Source: DATBMY01 sp036554605
Lineage (GTDB): Bacteria > Acidobacteriota > Blastocatellia > UBA7656
DNA: 26,893 nucleotides
NCBI GenBank assembly: GCA_036554605.1
Contig: DATBMY010000359.1
Span: 1 to 26,893 of the forward strand
Direction: 5' to 3'
Part shown: positions 1 through 9,063 of the stretch, in pieces
How positions within the stretch are numbered: the first letter of the stretch is position 1
Layout of the letters: the number at the start of each line of letters is the position of its first letter
Program-made: the position numbers and the translations under genes
The notes under the pieces: model-generated
The model's database searches: none
Told to the model about the DNA's origin: nothing
Seen by the model: the letters and a program-made list of their open reading frames with translations, nothing else

Positions 1-1488
1 ACTCAGTTGATCGCGCGGCGCGTGCGCGAGCTTGGCGTCTATTCGGAGATAGTCCCGTTCAACACGACGCCGGAAGAGATTCGCCGAAAAGGCGCGCGCG
101 CGCTCATACTTTCGGGCGGCCCCGCGTCGGTCTATGAAGAGGGCGCGCCGCACCCGGACCGGCGGGTGCTCGACATGGGCATCCCCGTCCTCGGGATATG
201 TTACGGCGTTCAGCTGATGGCGCAGTTTTTGGGCGGCGAGGTGCGCCCGTCGTCGCGGCGCGAATATGGACACGCCGATGTCAGGGTGAGCCCCGAAAGT
301 CGATTGCTTGAGGGATTGCCCGAAAGCGTCAGGGTCTGGATGAGTCACGGCGATTACGTGAGCGCCCCGCCCCCGGGCTTTTCGGTCACCGCCGAGACCG
401 AGGCGGCCATCGGGGCCATTGAAGATCACGAGCGAAACCTCTACGGCGTGCAGTTTCACCCGGAGGTCGCGCACACGCCGCAGGGCAAGGATATATTGCG
501 CAACTTCCTTGTAAACGTCACGGGGCTTCGATGCGATTGGACTATTAGCGGGTTTATAGAGACGACCGTCGAAGAGGTTCGCCGCCGCGTAGGGCGGGGG
601 CGCGCGGTCTGCGGGCTATCGGGCGGCGTGGATTCTTCGGTCGCGGCGGCGCTGGTCGCCCGCGCCATAGGCGAGCGCCAGACATGCATATTCGTAGACA
701 CGGGCCTTCTGCGAAAGGGCGAGTTCGAAGAAGTGCTCGAAGCCTACCGCGAAATGGACCTCAACGTAGTGGGCGTGGCGGCGGGCGAAAGATTTTTGAC
801 GCGGCTCGCGGGAGCGATCGATCCCGAGCAAAAGCGCAAGATCATAGGCAATGAGTTCATAGAAGTCTTCCAGGAAGAAGCGCGCAAGCTCGGGCAGGTA
901 GATTTCCTCGTGCAGGGGACGCTCTACCCTGACGTCATCGAATCCGTATCGGTGAAGGGGCCGTCGGCGGTCATCAAATCGCATCACAACGTCGGCGGCT
1001 TGCCCGAGAAGATGCATTTAAAGCTCATCGAGCCGCTGCGCGAATTATTCAAGGACGAGGTGCGCAGGGTCGGGCGCGAGCTAGGGCTGCCGGAAGAGAT
1101 TATCTCTCGCCAGCCGTTTCCGGGCCCGGGGCTTGCGGTGCGCATACTCGGCGAGGTGAGCGCGGACCGGGTCGCGCTGCTTCAGGAAGCCGACCGTATA
1201 GTCATCGAAGAGATACGGCGCGCGGACCTGTATGACAAGGTGTGGCAGTCATTCGCGGTGCTGCTGCCGGTATCGACCGTCGGGGTCATGGGCGATTTGC
1301 GCACGTATGAGAATGCGATAGCCATACGCGCGGTCGAATCGCTCGACGGCATGACGGCCGACTGGGCGAGGCTCCCCTGGGATGTGCTACAGCGCATATC
1401 GTCACGTATCGTGAGCGAAGTGCGCGGCGTCAACCGCGTGGTGTACGACGTAAGCTCGAAGCCTCCTTCGACAATCGAGTGGGAATAG
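1..1488 (+). CDS. guaA: GMP synthase (glutamine-hydrolysing), 5' end cut by window
   Basis: Makes GMP from XMP, ATP and glutamine in the cytoplasm, the last step of guanine nucleotide synthesis. The frame is open from base 1 (T-Q-L-I-A-R-R-V), so only the first few residues of the usual start are missing. The TTG at 7 is an internal leucine, not the start. The N-terminal class I glutamine amidotransferase domain shows the nucleophile in GICYGVQ (about residue 65 counted from base 7) and the His/Glu of QFHPEVAHT. The ATP-pyrophosphatase domain has the P-loop SGGVDSS, and the C-terminal dimerisation domain ends in PPSTIEWE, as in the family. Length is normal. The kinase gene follows after 41 bases that are mostly an AT-rich dyad repeat. 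Confidence 0.98.
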   Translation, partial: TQLIARRVRELGVYSEIVPFNTTPEEIRRKGARALILSGGPASVYEEGAPHPDRRVLDMGIPVLGICYGVQLMAQFLGGEVRPSSRREYGHADVRVSPESRLLEGLPESVRVWMSHGDYVSAPPPGFSVTAETEAAIGAIEDHERNLYGVQFHPEVAHTPQGKDILRNFLVNVTGLRCDWTISGFIETTVEEVRRRVGRGRAVCGLSGGVDSSVAAALVARAIGERQTCIFVDTGLLRKGEFEEVLEAYREMDLNVVGVAAGERFLTRLAGAIDPEQKRKIIGNEFIEVFQEEARKLGQVDFLVQGTLYPDVIESVSVKGPSAVIKSHHNVGGLPEKMHLKLIEPLRELFKDEVRRVGRELGLPEEIISRQPFPGPGLAVRILGEVSADRVALLQEADRIVIEEIRRADLYDKVWQSFAVLLPVSTVGVMGDLRTYENAIAIRAVESLDGMTADWARLPWDVLQRISSRIVSEVRGVNRVVYDVSSKPPSTIEWE

Positions 1489-1497
1489 TGGGATTTG

Positions 1498-1524
1498 AAA
1501 TCTCAAATTTGAAATTTGAAATCT
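1498..1524. repeat. AT-rich 27-bp dyad repeat, copy 1
   Basis: A 13-base arm AAATCTCAAATTT, a central G, then a near reverse complement with two mismatches. It fills the gap between guaA and the kinase start at 1530 and stands out from the GC-rich surroundings. The same unit occurs at 19151-19174 and 25704-25730, with a decayed copy near 14807-14828. All lie between two same-strand genes. The symmetry gives it no orientation. The kinase mRNA leader would consist largely of this unit. Confidence 0.8.
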
Positions 1525-1529
1525 AAGGT

Positions 1530-4154
1530 ATGGCCGGACTGGGTAGACTCATAGGCCAGATTCTGGACGGCAAGTATCATCTCGACCGGCTACTGGGCCA
1601 GGGCGGGATGGGTGCGGTCTTTTTGGCAACGCACCTGGGCACCAAGCGGCCGGTGGCGCTCAAGGTCATCGCGCCGCAGCTTATGACGAACGAGGAGGTA
1701 GGCGCGCGATTTCATCGCGAAGCCGAGGCGGCGGGCCGGCTCCGCCATCCGAACGTCGTCAACGTGACCGACTTCGGTGTGGCCCAGCTTGAGCGCGAGC
1801 GCATCGCTTACCTGGTCATGGAATACCTTGACGGTAATTCGCTCGGCGACGTTTTGAAACAGCGGGGCCAGTTGCCGCTCAGATTCACCGTAGATATTGT
1901 CGAGCAGGTCTGCCTTGCAATAGGCGCGGCGCACGAGCAGGGGATAATTCATCGCGACCTTAAGCCCGATAACATCTGGCTGCAACCGGACCGGCGCGGC
2001 GGCTACATTGTAAAGGTACTCGATTTCGGTCTCGCGAAGCTGCGCGACACGGCCGCCGGCGATACTGAAGATGCGCCCGGCGAAGTTCCCGCGGCTGAAC
2101 TCTCCGCGCGCATCGAAGCGCGGGCCTCGCGCGGGACGATCCCCGCCCTCGTGACTACGAAAGCGCATTCCGGGGAGCATACGAACCCCGAAGCCGCGAC
2201 GCGCATTCAGCCCGACGCCGTCGAAAGCGATCAGACCATACTCTTCGATGACCCGCCGGAAATCGAGCCCGAGGGCGCGACACGGATACAGCCCGCGCCA
2301 GATTCATACGAAGATGATGGCGCAACGCGCATACAGCCCGCGCCCGAGCGAACCGGGCAGGCGCAGGCTTCGCCCCCCACGGCGGGACGCGGCGCACCTT
2401 CAGGCGCGGGACAATCCTTCCCGGCGGGCGGCACTCAGTTTCGAACAGGCGCGACCGTCGAGCTTACCCGCTTCGGCTCGGTGCTCGGGACGCCGCTTTA
2501 CATGTCGCCCGAGCAATGCCGCGGCCAAGCGCTCGACGTGCGCTCGGACATATACAGCCTCGGCGTTATCGTCTATCAAATGCTCGCCGGCGAAGCCCCC
2601 TTTTCCGGCAGCATGGTCGAGCTTATAACCCGGCACACCGACGAGCCGCCGCCGCCGCTTGAGGCAAAGCGCTCCGATATTCCGCCGCCGGTTGCGCAGC
2701 TCGTCATGTCGGCGCTCGCCAAAAAGCCGGCCGAGCGCCCCGCCACGGCGCAGGCCTTCGCCGGGGCGCTCAGGTCGACGGCCGAGGGCGAAAAAGAGCT
2801 TTTGCGCGATTCGAAATCTTACTACTTCACGTCGCAGCGCCTTTTATTGGGGCTCGCCCTGCTGGTATATATTCCGTTCGTCGTCATCTCGATACTGGTA
2901 AACCTGGGCCTGGGCGCCGCGCTTGAGATGAACACGCCCGCCAAAGCCGGATTGCTTTATGTGTGCCTGCTCGCGCTTATGCTCTTTGCGACCAAGCTGA
3001 GCACGGCGGCAAGCGCCGCCGCGATAAAAGAGCTGAGATCGATGCCGGTTGAATCGGTCAAGCTGAAGTCGCTCGCCCGCATAGTACTCAAGCGCACGCC
3101 GGCGCTGCTTTTGACGGCGGCGCGCAGCTACGCCCGGATATTTTTCGGGCTTTTAAGATTCATCGTCCCAGGCGCGAGCGGCTACGTATCGCACGCGCTC
3201 TTTCCCGCCGTCGTAATGCTCGAAGAGGAGAAAGGCGCGGCGGCGCTCGAAAGATCCCATCGCCTGGTCAGGCCGCTGCGCTCGCTGGCCGCGGCGATGA
3301 TGATACGCGAGATCGGCATATCGCTCGGCTCGCTCGTCTTTTTCCCGTTCATCACCGTGACCATGGCGATGATCTTCGGCGGTTCGGGCGCGGACTCGCT
3401 TGCCGCGCTCGCAAACTCGAGCATGCGCATGTTCGTGGTGGTCTATTGCTGGTTCTTTATGAGCATGCTGCATACGCCCTATACGGCCATGCCGCTTGCG
3501 TTGCTTTATTACAAGACGCGACAGGCGAACGGCGAGGCGGTCGAAGAGTCGTCGCGCGGAGAAGCTCTGCAAGAGGAATCGAAGCGGCAGCCCGCGCGGT
3601 TGAGCCGCCCGACCCTGGCGTGGCTTGCCATTCCGCTGGTGATGCTGGTGATAATGATTATCTTCCCCCTTGTGGGCGGCGGCCAATCGCTTATCGAAGC
3701 GGTGAGGAGGGGGCGCACCGACACGGTCAACAGGATGCTCGCCGAAGGCGGCAACCCGAACTCTACGCGCATAGGCGGGACCACCGCGCTCATGTACGCG
3801 GCGCGCGACGGGCATGTCGCAATCGTAAAATCGCTGATCGCCGCGGGCGCGAACCTGCATGCGAGGGATGCTGACGGGGATACGCCGCTGATGTATGCGG
3901 CGATGGAGGGCCGCGGCGAGACGCTCGAAGCGCTGATAGCGGCGGGCGCGGACATAAACGCGAGGAATAAGAGCGGAGAGACGGCGCTCACGCTTGCGGC
4001 GCAAAGGGGCCGCACCGGCATTGTCAGGGCGCTTATCGCGGCGGGCGCGCAGGCGGCAGCCGCCGATAATAAAGGCAAGACCGCCTTCGAGCATGCTCAA
4101 GAAGAAGGGCATACCGATACGGCCGAAGTATTGAAAGGCGCGGATTCGCATTAG
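1530..4154 (+). CDS. Membrane Ser/Thr protein kinase with activation-segment insert and C-terminal ankyrin repeats
   Basis: Hanks-type (PknB-like) kinase. Residues 20-412 form the catalytic domain: glycine loop GQGGMG (23-28), VALK lysine 45, HRDLKPDN (141-148, catalytic Asp143), DFG 165-167, and SPE 326-328 in the APE position. All key residues are present, so it should be active. DFG and SPE are about 160 residues apart because of a low-complexity insert at about 172-313 with three ATRIQP repeats. Hydrophobic segments near 436-462, 473-493, 597-617, 630-660 and 696-716 form a membrane region. Residues 718-870 are about five ankyrin repeats (TALMYAARDGH, TPLMYAAMEG, TALTLAAQRG). Whether the ankyrins are cytoplasmic or periplasmic depends on the uncertain helix count. 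An in-frame TAA lies one codon before the start-adjacent GGT, so ATG 1530 is the earliest start, and no well-spaced Shine-Dalgarno is visible. Substrates are unknown. Confidence 0.93.
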   Translation: MAGLGRLIGQILDGKYHLDRLLGQGGMGAVFLATHLGTKRPVALKVIAPQLMTNEEVGARFHREAEAAGRLRHPNVVNVTDFGVAQLERERIAYLVMEYLDGNSLGDVLKQRGQLPLRFTVDIVEQVCLAIGAAHEQGIIHRDLKPDNIWLQPDRRGGYIVKVLDFGLAKLRDTAAGDTEDAPGEVPAAELSARIEARASRGTIPALVTTKAHSGEHTNPEAATRIQPDAVESDQTILFDDPPEIEPEGATRIQPAPDSYEDDGATRIQPAPERTGQAQASPPTAGRGAPSGAGQSFPAGGTQFRTGATVELTRFGSVLGTPLYMSPEQCRGQALDVRSDIYSLGVIVYQMLAGEAPFSGSMVELITRHTDEPPPPLEAKRSDIPPPVAQLVMSALAKKPAERPATAQAFAGALRSTAEGEKELLRDSKSYYFTSQRLLLGLALLVYIPFVVISILVNLGLGAALEMNTPAKAGLLYVCLLALMLFATKLSTAASAAAIKELRSMPVESVKLKSLARIVLKRTPALLLTAARSYARIFFGLLRFIVPGASGYVSHALFPAVVMLEEEKGAAALERSHRLVRPLRSLAAAMMIREIGISLGSLVFFPFITVTMAMIFGGSGADSLAALANSSMRMFVVVYCWFFMSMLHTPYTAMPLALLYYKTRQANGEAVEESSRGEALQEESKRQPARLSRPTLAWLAIPLVMLVIMIIFPLVGGGQSLIEAVRRGRTDTVNRMLAEGGNPNSTRIGGTTALMYAARDGHVAIVKSLIAAGANLHARDADGDTPLMYAAMEGRGETLEALIAAGADINARNKSGETALTLAAQRGRTGIVRALIAAGAQAAAADNKGKTAFEHAQEEGHTDTAEVLKGADSH
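2043..2468 (+). other. Low-complexity insert in the kinase activation segment with ATRIQP repeats
   Basis: Encodes kinase residues of about 172-313, between DFG and the P+1 loop. ATRIQP occurs at residues 223-228, 250-255 and 265-270 (bases 2196-2213, 2277-2294, 2322-2339). The three copies use different synonymous codons (gcg acg cgc att; gcg aca cgg ata; gca acg cgc ata), which suggests selection on the peptide and not a recent DNA duplication. The rest is rich in Pro, Ala, Gly, Glu and Thr. Confidence 0.8.
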
Positions 4155-4167
4155 AGATAACTTACTC

Positions 4168-4176
4168 AAGGAGGTG
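4168..4176 (+). promoter_or_regulatory. Strong Shine-Dalgarno for the 4181 gene
   Basis: AAGGAGGTG lies four bases upstream of the GTG at 4181 and fixes that non-ATG codon as the start. It is one of the strongest ribosome-binding sites in the window, and it lies only 13 bases after the kinase stop. Confidence 0.75.
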
Positions 4177-4180
4177 CATA

Positions 4181-4807
4181 GTGGCGCAACAAGGTCAGGC
4201 AAGGGGGAACCCCATACAGGATTACATCACCGTCGCCGAGCGCGTCGAAGCTTTCTACAAAAAATTTCCCGAGGGAAGAATCATAACTCACATCGTTGAG
4301 CACGACGCCGAGCGCGGCTTCATACTCATGCGCGCCGAAGTATATCGCAACGCCGATGACGCCCTGCCCGCGGCGACGGGACACGCCTATGAGCTAAAGA
4401 CCGAAGGCTACGTTCAGCGCACCAGCTATATCGAGGTAGGTGAGACATCCGCGGTAGGGCGCGCGCTGGCGATGGCGGGCTTCGAAGTAAGACGCGGGAT
4501 CGCGAGCCGCGAAGAGATGGAGAAGACCGCGCGGGCCGAGCGCGCCGAAGCCGCGCGCGAGCGAGAGCAGCCGCGCGCGGCGGCTGCTAAACCCGACGCG
4601 AGCGCCAAGGCGAATCAGATAGCGAGCGACGAGCAGAAACAGGAGATACTCGATTTATTGGAAGACCTCCGGCCCGGCGACCGCCGCGCGCAGCGGCGAA
4701 CGCTTGTCGAGATGACCGGCAAAGAATCGCGCGACGACCTGACACAGGCGGAAGCCGCCGCTCTTATTACGAAACTCAGGCGCGAGGCCGAAGAAGGCAG
4801 CATCTGA
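4181..4807 (+). CDS. Protein resembling phage-type single-strand-annealing or ssDNA-binding accessory proteins; function unproven
   Basis: 208 residues with a GTG start behind AAGGAGGTG. The N-terminal domain (about 12-110) runs from YITVAERVEAFYKKFPEGR to ETSAVGRALAMAGFE (residues 88-102). The ETSAxGRALAxxG signature is one I associate with phage recombination proteins of the ERF/Rad52-like kind, but I cannot confirm the family without a profile search. A charged Ala/Arg/Glu linker (112-145) leads to a helical tail (150-206) containing DLTQAEAAALITKL, a short motif often seen at the end of phage DNA-metabolism proteins. No signal peptide or membrane segment, so cytoplasmic. No phage genes are nearby. 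It follows the kinase by 26 bases and may share its transcript. Its stop is four bases from that of the convergent SnoaL-like gene. Confidence 0.75.
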   Translation: MAQQGQARGNPIQDYITVAERVEAFYKKFPEGRIITHIVEHDAERGFILMRAEVYRNADDALPAATGHAYELKTEGYVQRTSYIEVGETSAVGRALAMAGFEVRRGIASREEMEKTARAERAEAAREREQPRAAAAKPDASAKANQIASDEQKQEILDLLEDLRPGDRRAQRRTLVEMTGKESRDDLTQAEAAALITKLRREAEEGSI

Positions 4808-4811
4808 TTCG

Positions 4812-5246
4812 TTACTGCGCGCCGGGCAGGGCGAGCGCGCCCACCTGCTGGAACATCGACATGAAATCGAAGTTGTTCCAGGCTTCGATTATCTTTCCGT
4901 CCCTTACCCGCACGATACAGATGCCGGTAAATTCTACGGGCATGTTCGTGGCCGCAAGCCCCAGCCCGTCGCCCGCATGCGTCCCCCGGACGGTGCATCG
5001 CGCCGCTATCTTATCGCCTTCGACCATCGTATCCTCGACAACGATCTTCATATCGGGAAAAGCCGCGCGGAAGCTCTCGAAGAAGGGCTTGAAACCGGCC
5101 GGGCCGCACGGCTCGTTGCCCTTGTCATCCCGGAGGCCATGGGCGATGCCGTCGCAGTCGAACATCTCGTCAATCGCATCGGCGCGCCCCTTGTTCCAGA
5201 CCTCCTCGAACCACCTGTGCAGCAGCGTCTCGCTTGAGTCCGTCAT
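4812..5246 (-). CDS. SnoaL/NTF2-like fold protein
   Basis: 144-residue small alpha+beta barrel protein of the SnoaL-like polyketide cyclase/ester cyclase superfamily: N-terminal helix LLHRWFEEVWNKGR, the FFESFRAAFPDMKI segment (55-68), EGDKIAARCTVRGTH (77-90) and a closing strand RVRDGKIIEAWNNFD. The family covers cyclases, isomerases and many uncharacterised stress proteins, so substrate and reaction cannot be named. I take ATG 5246 as the start because GAGGTG sits six bases upstream; a GTG three codons earlier (5255) has no such site. No signal peptide. It lies 15 bases after the zinc-ribbon gene and probably shares its transcript. Four bases separate its stop from that of the facing gene, leaving no room for a separate terminator. 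Confidence 0.88.
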   Translation of the reverse strand: MTDSSETLLHRWFEEVWNKGRADAIDEMFDCDGIAHGLRDDKGNEPCGPAGFKPFFESFRAAFPDMKIVVEDTMVEGDKIAARCTVRGTHAGDGLGLAATNMPVEFTGICIVRVRDGKIIEAWNNFDFMSMFQQVGALALPGAQ

Positions 5247-5261
5247 AAGCGTCACCTCGTT

Positions 5262-5441
5262 TTATTTCTGGTTTGTCACTATCAGCCAGGAGCCGCAATC
5301 GCAGCGGCATATGCCGAGCCGGGGAGTCAGCCTGAGCTGGCGGCACGCGGGGCAGTAGTAGGAATATACATATCGCCCGTCGCCTTCGTGCCAGAAGTGG
5401 TCTTCGACGACTACCTCCACGCCTATCTGCCTCTTCCCCAT
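5262..5441 (-). CDS. Small zinc-ribbon protein
   Basis: 59 residues. Cysteines at 30 and 33 (YYCPACRQ) and 45, 47, 49 (ICRCDCGSW) give a likely CxxC...CxC zinc-ribbon site; which two of the last three bind is not clear. The frame stays open upstream to 5591, but that extension is compositionally unlike a protein and runs through an intrinsic terminator, so I start at ATG 5441. A perfect TATAAT ends six bases before this ATG, so the transcript would begin at or next to the start codon (leaderless), and no Shine-Dalgarno is visible. Such proteins often bind nucleic acid or a partner protein; its actual role is unknown. It precedes the SnoaL-like gene by 15 bases. Confidence 0.7.
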   Translation of the reverse strand: MGKRQIGVEVVVEDHFWHEGDGRYVYSYYCPACRQLRLTPRLGICRCDCGSWLIVTNQK

Positions 5442-5447
5442 GCCCGC

Positions 5448-5453
5448 ATTATA
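5448..5453 (-). promoter_or_regulatory. -10 box TATAAT for the zinc-ribbon/SnoaL transcript
   Basis: Perfect TATAAT read on the minus strand, followed by GCGGGC and then the ATG at 5441. A weak -35 candidate, CTGACC, lies 18 bases upstream. The normal distance from the -10 to the start of transcription places +1 on or beside the A of the ATG. Confidence 0.55.
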
Positions 5454-5545
5454 CAGCGAATATAAGCAACAGGTCAGTACCGGGAATAGTGAGGGAATAA
5501 AGTGTTGATCGCGGAGATATGGAGTGCAGCCCCTTGACGCCGAAT

Positions 5546-5570
5546 CAAAAAGCTCCGAGCGTGTCGGAGC
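5546..5570 (-). terminator. Orphan intrinsic terminator
   Basis: On the minus strand: GCTCCGA, loop CACGC, TCGGAGC, then TTTTTGATT. This is a perfect 7-bp, mostly GC stem with a 5-base loop directly followed by five T. It points toward the zinc-ribbon gene, but no minus-strand gene lies upstream of it; the next gene (from 5709) is on the plus strand. It may end a small RNA or antisense transcript, or act as an attenuator in a longer leader. Confidence 0.65.
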
Positions 5571-5708
5571 ACTCCGAATAACTATCTTCAACTCACTGAT
5601 CCATCATTACTGACGCGGCCGCCGGCTTTTCATGCGCGGCTCGACGTGGGAAAATCGTTCTCACCAGTGGATGCGACACCCGCCCGCGGGCAAGATTCGG
5701 GAGAGATG

Positions 5709-7028
5709 ATGAATTTAGAAAGAAAACCGGCTTCGACTTCTCGATCAACATATAGTATCTCAGCCGCCATAAGCGCGGTCTTCATATTTGCTCTGGTAGC
5801 CTTTGCGCAATCCGGCGACTTGCAAAAGAGCATGACAGATACGACTCGCGCCGAGCTCAGGCATCATAACATCACCCTGCGCGACCTGCCGCCGCCCGAA
5901 GTGCAGCGCGGTCCGTTCAACCCATCGCGCGTCATCCCGAAACCGGCCGGCGCCGAGCTTGTGCTGCCCCCGGGATTCGAAGCAAGCGTCTGGGCCGAAG
6001 GCGATATGCGCCAGCCGCGCTGGATGGCGCTCGCGCCAAACGGCGACGTGTTCGTATCCGAGCCCGGCGAGCGGTCGAGACAACAACAGCAGAACCCCTC
6101 GGGGCGCATACTTATACTGCGCGACACCAATAAAGACGGAAAGGCCGACGAGAGGTTTACATTCGCCGAGGGCCTTCTCCAACCGTTCGGCATGGCCTTC
6201 TGGAAAGATTATCTTTACGTCGGCAACACCGACGCGGTCGTCAGATACAGGTACAAGTCCGGGCAGACGAAAGCCGAGGGCGCGCCCGAAAAAATTATTG
6301 ACCTTCCCGCGGGCGGGCACTGGACGCGAAACATATTATTCAGCCGCGACGGCCGAAAGCTTTATGTGGCCGTCGGCAGCATGTCGAACGTCGACGCGGA
6401 GACCGACCCGAAGCGCGCCGCTATATTGGAATATAATCCCGACGGCACGGGCTTTCGCGTCTATGCCAGCGGCACGCGCAACCCCGTGGGGATGGCCTTC
6501 CACCCCGCGACCGGGCAGTTATGGGCGGCCGTTCAGGAGCGCGACCTCATCGGCAACGACCTGGTTCCCGAGTACATCACCTCTATAAAAGAGGGCGCTT
6601 TCTATGGCTGGCCCTATGCTTACATAGGCCAGAACGAGGAGCCGCGCCGCAAGGGCGAGCGCCCCGATCTGGTGAAGAAAGCCGTAGTGCCCGATCTGCT
6701 GATACAGGCGCACTCGGCGGTGCTGGGACTTGTTTTCTATGACGGACAGATGTTTCCCAGCGAGTATCGCGGCGACGCCTTCGTCGCTTTGCATGGCTCG
6801 TGGAACCGCGCGCCGCGAACCGGGTATAAGATCATCCGCGTAAAGATGAAGAGCGGCAAGCCCGTGGGCGGCTATGACGATTTTCTCGCGGGATGGATGC
6901 TGGCCGAAGAGAAGCCCGAAGTATGGGGCCGTCCCGTCGGGCTGCTCGTTTTGAGGGACGGCTCGATGCTGATTACCGACGACGGCGCGCACAAGATTTG
7001 GCGCGTCACATATTCCGGCAAGAAATAA
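5709..7028 (+). CDS. L-sorbosone dehydrogenase-like (GSDH family) beta-propeller protein
   Basis: About 439 residues. Glucose/sorbosone dehydrogenase-type beta-propeller: LPPGFEASVWAEG (86-98) opening, repeated blades (GDVFVSEPGE, PFGMAFWKDYLYVGN, RNPVGMAFHPATG), and the ALHGSWNRAPRTGYKI segment near the C-terminus. Family members are quinoproteins that oxidise sugars or aldehydes in the periplasm, often with calcium; DTNKDGKADE (139-148) looks like a Ca-binding loop. The N-terminus has a hydrophobic stretch SAAISAVFIFALVAFAQS, a signal peptide or anchor. I start at the second of two adjacent ATGs (5709) because GGGAG lies five bases before it; an upstream in-frame ATG at 5646 adds non-conserved sequence. 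The PQQ dehydrogenase gene follows after 15 bases, which supports linked quinoprotein oxidation. The true substrate is not readable. Confidence 0.9.
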   Translation: MNLERKPASTSRSTYSISAAISAVFIFALVAFAQSGDLQKSMTDTTRAELRHHNITLRDLPPPEVQRGPFNPSRVIPKPAGAELVLPPGFEASVWAEGDMRQPRWMALAPNGDVFVSEPGERSRQQQQNPSGRILILRDTNKDGKADERFTFAEGLLQPFGMAFWKDYLYVGNTDAVVRYRYKSGQTKAEGAPEKIIDLPAGGHWTRNILFSRDGRKLYVAVGSMSNVDAETDPKRAAILEYNPDGTGFRVYASGTRNPVGMAFHPATGQLWAAVQERDLIGNDLVPEYITSIKEGAFYGWPYAYIGQNEEPRRKGERPDLVKKAVVPDLLIQAHSAVLGLVFYDGQMFPSEYRGDAFVALHGSWNRAPRTGYKIIRVKMKSGKPVGGYDDFLAGWMLAEEKPEVWGRPVGLLVLRDGSMLITDDGAHKIWRVTYSGKK

Positions 7029-7043
7029 CCAGGAGCTACGCGA

Positions 7044-9005
<1,962 letters not shown>

Positions 9006-9063
9006 CGCGCCCGCGGGTGTTAGCAATCACTGAAGCGTAAATCCAACCCGAAGAGGCCGGCAC

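Noticed and set aside
3153..4202. 349-codon minus-strand frame opposite the kinase/ankyrin region
   Set aside because: Same cause: Arg/His-rich product without motifs, covering the end of a clear kinase gene.
5442..5591. N-terminal extension of the zinc-ribbon frame to 5591
   Set aside because: The extension runs through a canonical terminator hairpin and the TATAAT box and lacks protein-like conservation, so the start at 5441 is preferred.
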